Part shown: piece after piece, positions 1-7,504 of the stretch
Numbering within the stretch: position 1 is the stretch's first letter
How the letters are laid out: every line of letters begins with the position of its first letter
NCBI RefSeq assembly: GCF_938045405.1
Contig: NZ_CALIMW010000226.1
Coordinates: 1 to 19,645 of the forward strand
Reading direction: 5' to 3'
DNA: 19,645 nt
Source of the DNA: an uncultured Campylobacter sp.
GTDB taxonomy: Bacteria; Campylobacterota; Campylobacteria; Campylobacterales; Campylobacteraceae
Notes under the pieces: generated by a model
Seen by the model: the letters and a program-made list of their open reading frames with translations, nothing else
What the model was told of the DNA's origin: nothing
Databases searched by the model: none
Position numbers and translations under genes: made by a program

Positions 1-293
1 CGCTCGATGAGCTTCCGCAGCTGATCAACGTCCTAAAGGGCGAAATGAGCATCGTTGGTCCTCGCCCGTGCGCGCAATACGAGCGCAAGGATATGGGTGA
101 ATATGCAGATCTAATTCTGGCCGTCAAGCCCGGTATTACTGGGCTTTGGCAGGTGAGCGGGCGTAGCGACGTGGATTTTGCGACCAGGGCCGGTATGGAT
201 ACGTGGTATATGAAAAACTGGTCGATCTGGAACGACATCGTGATAATCATAAAAACCTTTAAGGTGGTCCTTGTTCGCGAGGGCGCAATTTAA
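1..293 (+). CDS. Undecaprenyl-phosphate sugar-1-phosphate transferase, C-terminal part (partial)
   Basis: The gene enters from outside the window; the reading frame starts at base 3. The visible 96 residues are the C-terminal catalytic part of the bacterial sugar transferase family (WbaP/PglC/RfbP type). These inner-membrane enzymes move a sugar-1-phosphate from a nucleotide sugar onto undecaprenyl phosphate, which starts O-antigen, capsule or glycan assembly. Seen directly: the LDELPQLINVLKGEMSIVGP stretch with the conserved PRP that follows, then KPGITGLWQVSGR, then a C-terminus with NWSIWNDI and KTFKVVL. The PGITGLWQVSGRS and NWS-W-DI pattern is closest to the longer WbaP-like members; the sugar cannot be told. 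It ends 21 bp before the Wzz-like gene and is probably cotranscribed with it. It is visibly more GC-rich than that neighbour. Confidence 0.94.
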   Translation, partial: LDELPQLINVLKGEMSIVGPRPCAQYERKDMGEYADLILAVKPGITGLWQVSGRSDVDFATRAGMDTWYMKNWSIWNDIVIIIKTFKVVLVREGAI

Positions 294-314
294 ATTTTAA
301 TTTGGAGAAGAAAT

Positions 315-1244
315 ATGCAACAGAATTATTATGAAGACGATGAGATTGATTTGCTAGATTTGGCAAAAAAGATATGGAAATATAAAAAGCAAATTTGTAT
401 AGTAACTTGTGGATTTATTGCGATTGGGCTTTTGTACATTCTATTTGCTACTCCGTGGTATAAAGCAACGGCGGCGGTAGAAACCGCCTATTATAATAAT
501 GAAACTGGTATGCCACAGTATATAACCGAAAGATCCGTTCGGATGCATGAGCTTAGAGTAAAATATATTGATGGACTAAAGGATATTAAGGATAAGAACG
601 TAACGGTTGATAGTATCGTCGCCGATAAAGATAGCGCCAATATATTTATTATAACGGCGTTTGCCAAATCAAACGAATTACTAAAAAAACAGATAGATGA
701 GATGGTGGCAGATTTAAGCAAAGAAGATGCTATAGTTTTAGATGAATATAAAAAGGCTATACGCGAACAATTGGTAAGTATTGATTCGCAGATAAGTTAT
801 TTAAAAAATGATAAAATTCGTAATTTAAAAGAACGCATAGAATATTTAAAAGGTGTTCAGATAGCCAAAATAGATGATCAAATAGACATGTTGAACAAGA
901 AAGAAAAGCTTAGCGATGCTGGCGAATTAAAACTGATGGAGTTAATGAATATAAAAGACAAAATTTTAAACGACAATGTACCTAAAATAAGTGACGAAAT
1001 GAGTGCTATAACTCTAGTACAAATTCCTGATTTAATGAAGAAAAAGAGTATTATAGAAAGTAGGCTTTCTGATTTTAATTTTAAAACTTCTCATATAATT
1101 TCTAATATAGTTTTATCTGATCGCCCAGCAAAGCCTAAAAAACTAATCATTTTAGCAATATCTGCAATAATAGGACTTATGCTTTCTACCTTTGTAGTAT
1201 TGGTTTATGATAAATTTAAAACCTGCAATTCCGAAAATAGATAA
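315..1244 (+). CDS. Wzz-like polysaccharide chain-length determinant protein
   Basis: 309 residues with Wzz architecture: a short cytoplasmic N-terminus with the DDEIDLLDLAKKIWKYKK pattern, a first membrane segment at about residues 29-46, a long charged, largely helical periplasmic part (about 50-270), and a second membrane segment at about 276-297 preceded by the Pro-rich PAKPKK typical of Wzz. Proteins of this family form inner-membrane oligomers that set the chain length of Wzy-polymerised O-antigen or capsule. The position straight after a priming sugar transferase agrees. The ATG at 315 has a good ribosome site (GGAGAAG, 304-310). The gene is much more AT-rich than the upstream transferase, which suggests a mosaic polysaccharide locus. 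No tyrosine-kinase domain is fused, so it is Wzz-like rather than Wzc-like. Which polymer it regulates is unknown. Confidence 0.85.
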   Translation: MQQNYYEDDEIDLLDLAKKIWKYKKQICIVTCGFIAIGLLYILFATPWYKATAAVETAYYNNETGMPQYITERSVRMHELRVKYIDGLKDIKDKNVTVDSIVADKDSANIFIITAFAKSNELLKKQIDEMVADLSKEDAIVLDEYKKAIREQLVSIDSQISYLKNDKIRNLKERIEYLKGVQIAKIDDQIDMLNKKEKLSDAGELKLMELMNIKDKILNDNVPKISDEMSAITLVQIPDLMKKKSIIESRLSDFNFKTSHIISNIVLSDRPAKPKKLIILAISAIIGLMLSTFVVLVYDKFKTCNSENR

Positions 1245-1354
1245 ATTTTAAATAATTTATTTCTATATTGGGGTGTTACGGTTGAATGTAAAGGCTGCTT
1301 TGATAAAACTCCATACTGCGGCGCTTTATATGGAATATTATGTTGCACAAACTC

Positions 1355-1399
1355 TAGTAAAATAGTATTGACATTAAATTAGCAAATACTATTTTACTA
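1355..1399. repeat. 15-bp perfect inverted repeat downstream of the Wzz-like gene
   Basis: Arms 1355-1369 (TAGTAAAATAGTATT) and 1385-1399 are exact reverse complements separated by 15 bp. The stem starts 110 bp after the wzz-like stop. It is AT-rich and not followed by a T run, so it is a weak candidate for a transcription end. It could equally be a remnant of a small inverted-repeat element. Confidence 0.6.
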
Positions 1400-1743
1400 A
1401 AGAGTAAGAATGACATTTAGCTATTACAGTATCAAAGCTAGAATTGTTTTTTGCTTTTTGACTATGACTATTAAATTTCATCTATGCATCGAACTCTATC
1501 GCTTGGATACATTATCGAAAAAGCCATTTATTACTATCGAGTGGCCCTAATTTGCATTTACAAAAGCATCGTAATTATAAATTTAGCGTATTAATTAAAA
1601 AGCACCGGTTAGAATTCTATAATTGTAAAGGATTATTGGTGTCCCGTGTAGTATCTATGCAACTTTTAAAAACGCCCCATAATACGCGATTACAGAATAT
1701 CGCTCTATAGTCTTTAAAGACTATATAACAAAATTTGCTATCT

Positions 1744-2066
1744 CTTAAGGAGACTTTAAATAATAAGCAAAAATGGGTTAAAACCTATAGACCTTAAGAA
1801 ATTTAGCTTAAGCTTTGTAGCAGCTTAAGGCTTAAACCCTTAAGTAGGCTAATTAAACACAATTTTTACTTAGTGCTTTAAACGCTTATCCATAAAACAT
1901 ATTCTTATTGGTATAAATAATACAATAGATAAAGCTTAAGACACTATTTTTGTCCTTATGCGTCGGAGATTATATTAGAAAGATCTTAAAAGCTACTTAG
2001 TCGAAATTTATTGATACTCTTTTTGAGCTTTCTCTCTTAGCTGAAAAGTCCCTAAAAGCCCTTAAG
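1744..2066. repeat. Cluster of seven CTTAAG palindromes
   Basis: CTTAAG occurs at 1744, 1793, 1807, 1824, 1839, 1935 and 2061. Several copies have the wider form GCTTAAG(G/C). In AT-rich DNA one would expect roughly 0.1 occurrence in 323 bp, so the clustering is unlikely to be chance. No function is recognised. The copies are irregularly spaced and lie in non-coding DNA. Confidence 0.6.
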
Positions 2067-3574
2067 CTTCTTTAAAATCATAACGGGCAGGGAAACTTGA
2101 TAGAGTGGACTAGCTCGATAGTCTTCTAAAATTCTTTAAAAGTATGGGCAAGCGATGCAATTTCCTACACATTGCCAAGATTTCTAAAATACAGAGGGTA
2201 TGATTCAAAATTTAAGTAGATAGGTAAAATGTAGCGAAATGAAGGGAGACAAATCAAGCGCGGCAAGAGTAGCTAGAATAATAAAGAACACTAAAGTGTT
2301 TATTCACATACTAACAAACACCAAAACAGTTACCCAGCAAATATGAAATAAACAAATAATATAGGAATGTCAAAGAGCAATGTAAAGACCAAATAATGAA
2401 TAAAAGGATAAAGCAGACATTCTAAAAGCTTTATGCACTTATAGCGCTAAAAGCAAGCATCAAGGCTTAATAGTTGCAGCGATTAAAGCATTAAAGCATC
2501 AAGGTGTTAAGGTGTTAAAGCACTTAAATGTTATTTCAAAGTAAAGCTTAAAGTGCAGCGCTTGAAGCAGCCGTGGCTTTTTAAGTAGCAACTCAATACA
2601 TCGGGCACACAAAGTAGTAATAAGGCTCAATGATGATAAAAGTATTAATAAAGGTAAGTAAATCGGGAATAGTAGACATAAGTATAACAAGCAAATCAAG
2701 TATAGTAAGCATAATAGAAAGTAAATCAAGCATAATAAAGAAACGGAGGATATCTACACGATCCGCTTGATCGCAAATATATCTGAAAGCAGCAAAAATA
2801 TTAAAAGAATAAGTAAATCAAGCGAATTGAGCCTGGCATGAATAATAAAGGAGTGCAAGAATGTGCTCTACTATTCAAATCAGACTAAACGCCGGGCAAA
2901 ACGCTCAATACCCATATATCCGCATACACCAAGATATTCAATAATTGTAAAAAAGCTAAGAAGCTGGATAAACCATACACGGCAAAGAGCCTATGAATAT
3001 AATATAAATCGAAATTTAAACAAAGCTGCATAAATTTAAACAAGAAGCATATAAGCAAATTTTATGAAAATCCATATAAAATAACTGAGATATGCTCAAA
3101 AATCATCGCATTACGAATACTGGTGCAATACCTCAATGACGATATGGGCAAAATACTACCGCTGGCAGTCACTGCATTATACATATCAGCATAGCTATAA
3201 CCAAGAACCAGACTGAGATTAAAAGATGCCGTACTAAATATCAAAGTACTCTAAACTGGACTAAGATTAAAAACATTATAAGGTGCTATAAATTCTAATA
3301 AGCAACAAATAAACGACGATGCTTTAACGACGGCAATACTCAAATATACAAACTAGCCCCAAACGATTAAACATTACTCAATAACATTACCAAATAACGC
3401 AACCCGTTAAAAGTTATACGGGAATTTGAAGTAAAATTTATTAAGATTAAGATGCAAGCGGCGAAATCTTGCTCATCAACACATCAAAAAGCTATACCAA
3501 ATTTAAAGCCTACTCCAAAAAAGCAGAGGAAGCTTTTCAAGGATAAGGACAAGAATATAAAACGCTCCACGCCA

Positions 3575-3646
3575 TATAGTATTAAAGCACATCATAGTAT
3601 TAAAACATCTCATAATATTAAAAGAAGTCATAGAGAGCATTGCAAT
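3575..3646. repeat. 18-bp imperfect tandem repeat, about four units
   Basis: Units start at 3575, 3593, 3611 and 3629. The first three follow the pattern (C/T)ATA(G/A)TATTAAA followed by six variable bases. The fourth keeps only the CATAG start and the spacing. The unit is a multiple of three, so any frame through it reads as a six-residue repeat. The open frame covering it (3452-3697) gives a Lys/His/Ser-rich low-complexity product with no good start signal, so I do not call it a gene. Confidence 0.6.
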
Positions 3647-3700
3647 CACAAAGAGATAATATCTTTTAGGCTTATAGCTTTTATATTTATGTTATGATTA

Positions 3701-3720
3701 AAAATACATAGATGTATTTT
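3701..3720. repeat. 20-bp near-perfect palindrome
   Basis: AAAATACAT (3701-3709) and ATGTATTTT (3712-3720) are exact reverse complements around a 2-bp centre. The 2-nt centre is too short for a good RNA hairpin loop, so a protein-binding site or a weak bidirectional terminator is more plausible. No adjacent gene explains it. Confidence 0.45.
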
Positions 3721-3842
3721 CAAATTTACGTGTAGCTGTAATATACAAAAAATACCGCCCAAAAAAAGAGAACTCCTATAAAGCTCTAAAACGTCTCAAA
3801 AGAGTTAAATAGGGTAAAACACGACGGAAAGACACACTATAA

Positions 3843-3878
3843 ATATCCGTCAAGAGCCTATCGCCTCTTGACGGATAT
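3843..3878. repeat. 14-bp perfect hairpin close to the left edge of the foreign block
   Basis: Arms 3843-3856 (ATATCCGTCAAGAG) and 3865-3878 are exact reverse complements with an 8-nt loop (CCTATCGC). It is a strong hairpin of mixed composition. No T tract follows on either strand, so it is not a standard rho-independent terminator. It lies about 110-150 bp outside the point where recognisable fhs sequence begins and may mark the edge of an exchanged or inserted segment. Confidence 0.6.
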
Positions 3879-3989
3879 CCCCAGCCCTAGGGCATTTATA
3901 GCTTGCATATGGTACGCTTCATGGCGTAAAATGAGACGGGTGGGAAAGCAGATGGGACGATCGCTTTACGGAATTTGTTCTATTTGCTA

Positions 3990-4700
3990 TTGTGTTACGC
4001 TTTCTCTGTCATAATTTTCGCCGACGACGATATTCGAGATACGCTCTTTCAATTCCGAGATCGTGCGCGAGAGACAGACGATCGCCATGATTTCGCTTGC
4101 GACGGAAATGCAAAAGCGATCTCCCCGTGGCACTCCGTTCATTCTGCCGCCGAGTCCGACGATGCTGCGCAGTTCGCGGTCGTTGAGATCGACGCACCGC
4201 TTCCACGAAATCGTGCGGGGATCTATTTTGAGTTCGTTGCCGTGATGAATGTGATTATCGACCAGAGCCGCAATCAAATTGTTTGCTACGGAAATCGCAT
4301 GGATATCGCCGGTAAAGTGCAGATTGATTTCTTCCATCGTAACAATCTGCGCCCTTCCGCTACCGCACGCACCACCCTTTATGCCGAAGCAGGGGCCTAA
4401 AGACGGCTCTCTGAGCACAAGCACCGTTTTTTCCCGATCCTATTGAGTGCATCGGCAAGCCCTATCGAAACGGTCGACTTTCCCTCCCCCGTACTCGTCG
4501 GCGTTACGGCGGTAACGAGGATGAGGCGCGCGCTTGCGTCCAGAGCGCGTTTTCGTAAAGCACGAAGCGTTTCTGCGATGAGTTTCGCTTTGTACTGTCC
4601 GAACGGTTCGATTCCGTCCGCATCAATGCCGATGCGCTGTGCGATGTCCGCGATCGGAAGCATTCGATTTTTTTTGCGCTATTTCGATATCCGACAACAT
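3990..4700 (-). pseudogene. fhs: Formate-tetrahydrofolate ligase remnant (5' third, two frameshifts)
   Basis: The minus strand encodes the N-terminal part of formyl-THF synthetase, which makes 10-formyl-THF from formate, THF and ATP for one-carbon metabolism. Recognisable pieces in order: SDIEIAQ near the probable start at 4700, MLPIADIA, the P-loop region [49 protein letters not shown], and [11 protein letters not shown]. About 230 of the usual 550-560 residues remain; homology ends near 3990 after the YDRESVT segment. Two single-base shifts interrupt it. The T8 run at 4668-4675 has one base too many between the SDIEIAQ and MLPIADIA parts. The T6 run at 4427-4432 has one too few between the LNRIGKK and VLVLREP parts. 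It cannot make a working enzyme. Confidence 0.9.
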
Positions 4701-4730
4701 AACATAATTATATGCGCGAACGCGGGCTTT

Positions 4731-4803
4731 TGTAAATCGCTTTACACGACGCTTTAAACTTGACAATGTAAAGTTTTTACGCTATTATCTTGACACTGTA
4801 AAG
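4731..4803 (+). promoter_or_regulatory. Candidate TetR operators (repeated TGTAAA half-sites)
   Basis: Three sites share a TGTAAA/TTTACA half-site. The sequence TGTAAA-TCGC-TTTACA at 4731-4746 is a perfect inverted repeat with a 4-bp centre. TTGACA-A-TGTAAA (4760-4772) and TTGACA-C-TGTAAA (4790-4802) are 13-bp palindromes with one mismatch per half. The last two are exactly 30 bp apart, about three helical turns, and cover the -35 box and the transcription start region. This is the usual placement for a TetR-family protein controlling its own operon. The upstream site could also affect the divergent fhs remnant. Confidence 0.6.
4760..4788 (+). promoter_or_regulatory. Sigma-70-type promoter of the tetR operon
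   Basis: TTGACA (4760-4765) and TATTAT (4783-4788) lie 17 bp apart, a near-consensus housekeeping promoter pointing at the tetR gene. Its -35 hexamer is part of the first operator candidate and its start region overlaps the second, which fits autorepression. The tetR start at 4821 follows after GGGAG (4811-4815). Confidence 0.75.
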
Positions 4804-4820
4804 ATTAAAAGGGAGTACTT

Positions 4821-5423
4821 ATGCAAAAATTGAATTTGCCGTATCACCGCGAAGGATTAAAAAATCTTTTAATCGAAAAAGGTATCGAAATCGTCAATAC
4901 CGACGGGCTACAGTCTTTTTCGCTGAGAAAAGCGGCGACGGCCTGCAAGGTAAGCCATGCCGCCCCATACAGTCATTTTCACAACAAAGAAGAATTGCTC
5001 AACGCGATGCAGCTGCACATCACTGAGCGCTTTTCGAAAACGCTCGAAGCCGCGATCGCCGAAAACAAAAAGCCTTCCGAATTGTTAAAAAATTTGGGCA
5101 CGGCCTATGTTTCTTTTTTTATTGAAAATCCCGCCTATTTTCAATTTTTGTATTCAAAGTCGGACATAAAGGTCGATTTAACTTTATCCGTGCCGGATGA
5201 AGAAAACTATGCGCCTTTTATCCTGTATAAAAACAGCGTCCTGTCATTGCTTACGCAAAATAAAGTCCCGAAAAAAAAGCAAATCGATATTTTAATAACG
5301 ATATGGGCTTTTATTCACGGACTTACGGCGTTGGCGACAATGAAAAACGTGTGCTACGACAAAAATTGGAAAGAAAAAATCGGCGATTTTATGGACGTGC
5401 TCGAGCCGTCATTTTTAAAGTAA
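4821..5423 (+). CDS. TetR/AcrR family transcriptional regulator, WHG-type C-terminus
   Basis: 200 residues, normal TetR length. Residues about 14-60 form the DNA-binding domain, with the helix-turn-helix around FSLRKAATACKVSHAAPYSH and HNKEEL after it. The C-terminal ligand and dimerisation half carries IWAFIHGLTALA (161-172), matching the WHG-type C-terminal domain of a TetR subfamily. It probably represses its own promoter through the paired TTGACA-N-TGTAAA sites upstream and is released by an unknown ligand. The start at 4821 has GGGAG five bases upstream. The next gene begins 18 bp after its stop, so regulator and redox genes form one operon. The gene is intact despite an A8 run at 5271-5278, unlike the housekeeping genes at the block edges. 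The ligand cannot be inferred. Confidence 0.92.
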   Translation: MQKLNLPYHREGLKNLLIEKGIEIVNTDGLQSFSLRKAATACKVSHAAPYSHFHNKEELLNAMQLHITERFSKTLEAAIAENKKPSELLKNLGTAYVSFFIENPAYFQFLYSKSDIKVDLTLSVPDEENYAPFILYKNSVLSLLTQNKVPKKKQIDILITIWAFIHGLTALATMKNVCYDKNWKEKIGDFMDVLEPSFLK

Positions 5424-5441
5424 GGGCACAAGAGGTACGAT

Positions 5442-6215
5442 ATGAACGGAATGTATTTCAGCGGAACGGGAAACACAAAATACTGTACGGAAGCGTTTGC
5501 ACAAGCGACCGGCGGCAGGGCTTGCAGCATGGAATCGGACGAAGCGCTTGAAATCTTACGCGCATCGGATGAAATCGCGCTCGGTTATCCTATTTACTTC
5601 AGCGATATTCCGCGCATTGTAAAAGCGTTTATTTTAAAGCATGCCGATATGTTCCGCGGAAAGCGCGTTTTTGTGATCGCAACGATGGGTCTTTTCAGCG
5701 GAGACGGCGCGGGGCTTGCGGCCAGGCTGCTCCGAAAATGCGGAGCCGCCGTTACCGGAGGCTTACATCTGCACATGCCGGATTGTATCGCCGATGTAAA
5801 GCTTTTAAAAAAAACGCCGAAAGAAAACAGGGGGCTCATAGCGGCGGCGCAAAAAAAGATTTTGCAAGCGGCGGAAGGCATAAAGCGGGGAATCTATCCG
5901 AAAGACGGCTTATCGTTTTTTCACAGAATCGCAGGCTTATTCGGCCAGCGCCTGTGGTTTAAAATGCATGCGAAAAAACTGGCCGAACGGCTCAAAATCA
6001 AAACGGACCGCTGCATCGGCTGCGGCATATGCGCGGCACACTGCCCGACAAAGTCATTATATATCGAAAACAGTAAAGCCGTGTTTTATCCCGGAAACTG
6101 CACGATATGCTACCGCTGCATAAACAACTGCCCGGCGAAGGCGATCACGCTTATCGGTACGGACGTATTCGAGCAGTGCCGCTTTGACAATTATGCAAAA
6201 AAGGAAACACTATGA
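5442..6215 (+). CDS. EFR1-type flavodoxin-ferredoxin fusion protein
   Basis: 257 residues with two parts. Residues 1 to about 165 are a flavodoxin-like domain starting with the FMN-binding loop YFSGTGNTKYC (5-15), followed by ALGYPIYFSDIP and a GLFSGDG segment. Residues about 185-235 are a bacterial ferredoxin domain with two complete 4Fe-4S motifs: C191-C194-C197-C201P and C220-C223-C226-C230P. It should be a soluble electron carrier passing electrons between FMN and iron-sulphur clusters, typical of anaerobes. Its partner is unknown. It follows tetR with its own ribosome site (AGAGG, 5431-5435) and overlaps the next gene by ATGA at 6212-6215, so the three genes are translationally linked. 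A8 (5807-5814) and A7 (5851-5857) runs within it are in frame. Confidence 0.9.
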   Translation: MNGMYFSGTGNTKYCTEAFAQATGGRACSMESDEALEILRASDEIALGYPIYFSDIPRIVKAFILKHADMFRGKRVFVIATMGLFSGDGAGLAARLLRKCGAAVTGGLHLHMPDCIADVKLLKKTPKENRGLIAAAQKKILQAAEGIKRGIYPKDGLSFFHRIAGLFGQRLWFKMHAKKLAERLKIKTDRCIGCGICAAHCPTKSLYIENSKAVFYPGNCTICYRCINNCPAKAITLIGTDVFEQCRFDNYAKKETL

Positions 6216-6658
6216 AAAAACTGTTCACTTTATTTTTCTGCGCGATGATTTTCAACCCGTCGTATTCCCTGTATTCCCAAACGGCGGACGGCGAAGTGTT
6301 CTTTGACACGGAAATCGTCGTTACCGGCATAAAAGAAAAGTCGGGAACAATCGTTATCAGTATCCACGATTCCTCCGAAAGTTTTCGCAAACGTCTTCCG
6401 TATAGAACCGCCGAAACGGCAGCTGACGGAGAAAAGGCGGTATATCGCATACGGCTCAAAGCCGGAGAGTATGCGTTTTGCGTTTATCACGATGTCAACG
6501 GCGACGGAAAACTGAATACGAACGCGATCGGCATACCGAAAGAGCCGTTCGGATTCAGCAATTACGACGGCAAAGGCCCGCCCGGCAATTTCAAAAAACA
6601 CAAGGTTTTTATAGACGGCACGGCGACGGTAACCATCCCCTTGGTAAAAATGAATTAA
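6212..6658 (+). CDS. DUF2141 family exported protein
   Basis: 148 residues. The N-terminus is a signal peptide (MKKLFTLFFCAMIF, hydrophobic to about residue 20, probable cleavage near 22-26). The mature part shows DUF2141 landmarks: a Gly-containing strand followed by IHDSSESF, the central AFCVYHDVNGDGKLNTN (88-104), then GIPKEPFGFSN and the KHKVFIDG-ATVTIPL end. DUF2141 proteins are small exported beta-sandwich proteins of unknown role. The start overlaps the stop of the EFR1 gene (ATGA), so expression depends on the tetR promoter. An exported protein next to a redox carrier under a TetR regulator suggests a stress or compound response, but that is inference. The EF-hand-like DVNGDGKLN belongs to the family signature and is not proof of calcium binding. 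Confidence 0.88.
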   Translation: MKKLFTLFFCAMIFNPSYSLYSQTADGEVFFDTEIVVTGIKEKSGTIVISIHDSSESFRKRLPYRTAETAADGEKAVYRIRLKAGEYAFCVYHDVNGDGKLNTNAIGIPKEPFGFSNYDGKGPPGNFKKHKVFIDGTATVTIPLVKMN

Positions 6659-6743
6659 TCCTTAAAATCAACGTTTCGGCAGTCGCACAATCCGCACTCA
6701 AAGAACAATTGGGCGTACAGTGCTGAAACGCGCGCGCAAGTTC

Positions 6744-7498
6744 TCAAATTCGGTATAGCAGTTCGATTTCGTCTTCGGAAAGTTCATGCCAATCGCCTTT
6801 CGCGAAGCTTTCATCCAGCCGAAGCGCGCCGATCGCGATGCGCTTCAGATAGACGACTTCGTTTCCGAGCGCGGAAAAGATGCGCTTTACTTCGTGAAAT
6901 TTTCCTTCACAGATCGTAAGCGTACATTCGTCTTTTTCATCGCCGCTGCCGAGCCACACAAGCTCCGCGCTTTTGCAGTCGGCTTCTTTTTCTCTTCCTT
7001 CAGGCTCCATGTGCATGCCTTGCGCACATTTGCAAACGTATGCCGCCCCTTCTTCGCTTCGAACTTTTTTGCTAGGCGCACAACATACGTTTTTCCGCAT
7101 TCGCTTTTCGGAGCAGTGATGCGGTGTGTGAGCGCTCCATCGGTCGTCAGAATAAGTAAACCTTCGGTATCGCAGTCGAGCCTTCCGATCGTATGCAGAT
7201 TTTCTTCGAAAAAAGGCGTGCGGTATGGATCGCCTAGCAAATCGAAAACCGTTTCGTAAAGCCCGTCGCGCTTTGCACACACGAATCCCGAAGGCTTATG
7301 TATCATGAGATAGACGGCTTTGCGAACTTCGATTCTTTTGCCCCGTACGGCGACGACATCGTTCTCGTCATCGATGCGGATCGATGCGTCGGATACGCTG
7401 TTACCGTTTACCGTCACGGCGTCCGAGCGGAGCAGTTTTTTTACGGAAGAGCGGGAACCCAAGCCCCCGTGAGACAGTAATTTGTCGAGGCGGATCAT
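6744..7498 (-). pseudogene. rsuA: RsuA-type rRNA pseudouridine synthase with one frameshift
   Basis: The minus strand encodes an RsuA/RluB-family enzyme that converts a specific rRNA uridine to pseudouridine. An S4 RNA-binding domain is at residues 1 to about 60 (RLDKLLSHGGLGSR; KLLRSDAVTVNG). The catalytic domain starts with LMIHKPSGFVCA and has the active-site motif GRLDCDTEGLLILTTDG, whose first Asp is the expected catalytic residue. The frame is lost at the T6 run 7065-7070, where one base is missing relative to a continuous reading (KTYVVRLAK continuing as KVRSEEGAAYV). The remaining C-terminus (AELVWLG, ICEGKFHEVKRIF, DWHELSEDEIE) is complete in the other frame and stops at 6744. It reads as rsuA-like (16S U516), but RluB/E/F cannot be excluded. 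It begins 6 bp after the gltA remnant. Confidence 0.86.
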
Positions 7499-7504
7499 AA
7501 GCGC

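Larger units (their letters stand above)
1245..3974. other. 2.7-kb gene-poor, AT-rich stretch
   Basis: I find no open frame here with protein character, a convincing ribosome site or a recognisable motif on either strand. Stops are dense in all frames. The longest frames (2499-2729 minus, 3062-3244 minus, 3452-3697 plus) have repetitive or low-complexity translations. What it does hold: a 15-bp inverted repeat (1355-1399), a cluster of CTTAAG sites (1744-2066), four scattered AAATCAAG words (2252, 2693, 2723, 2815), an 18-bp tandem repeat (3575-3646), a 20-bp near-palindrome (3701-3720) and a 14-bp perfect hairpin (3843-3878). It separates polysaccharide genes from the foreign-looking block and may be decayed DNA between two exchanged regions. 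Confidence 0.7.

Noticed and set aside
3452..3697. 81-residue open frame on the plus strand
   Set aside because: The product is Lys/His/Ser-rich and largely made by the 18-bp tandem repeat. There is no ribosome site or family resemblance.
1245..3974. Possible CRISPR array or rRNA/tRNA gene in the gene-poor stretch
   Set aside because: No regularly spaced repeats with unique spacers, and no cloverleaf or rRNA signature words were found.
3975..4400. Long plus-strand open frame opposite fhs
   Set aside because: The minus strand carries unmistakable formyl-THF synthetase sequence; the plus frame is its antisense shadow and has no protein character.
6668..6729. Inverted CGTTTC-GGCA / TGC-GAAACG pair between the DUF2141 gene and rsuA
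   Set aside because: The arms are short and imperfect with a loop of about 40 bases and no T run; a terminator call would not be supported.
6786..7259. 157-codon open frame on the plus strand opposite rsuA
   Set aside because: It is antisense to clear RsuA-family sequence, with no ribosome site or recognisable motif.
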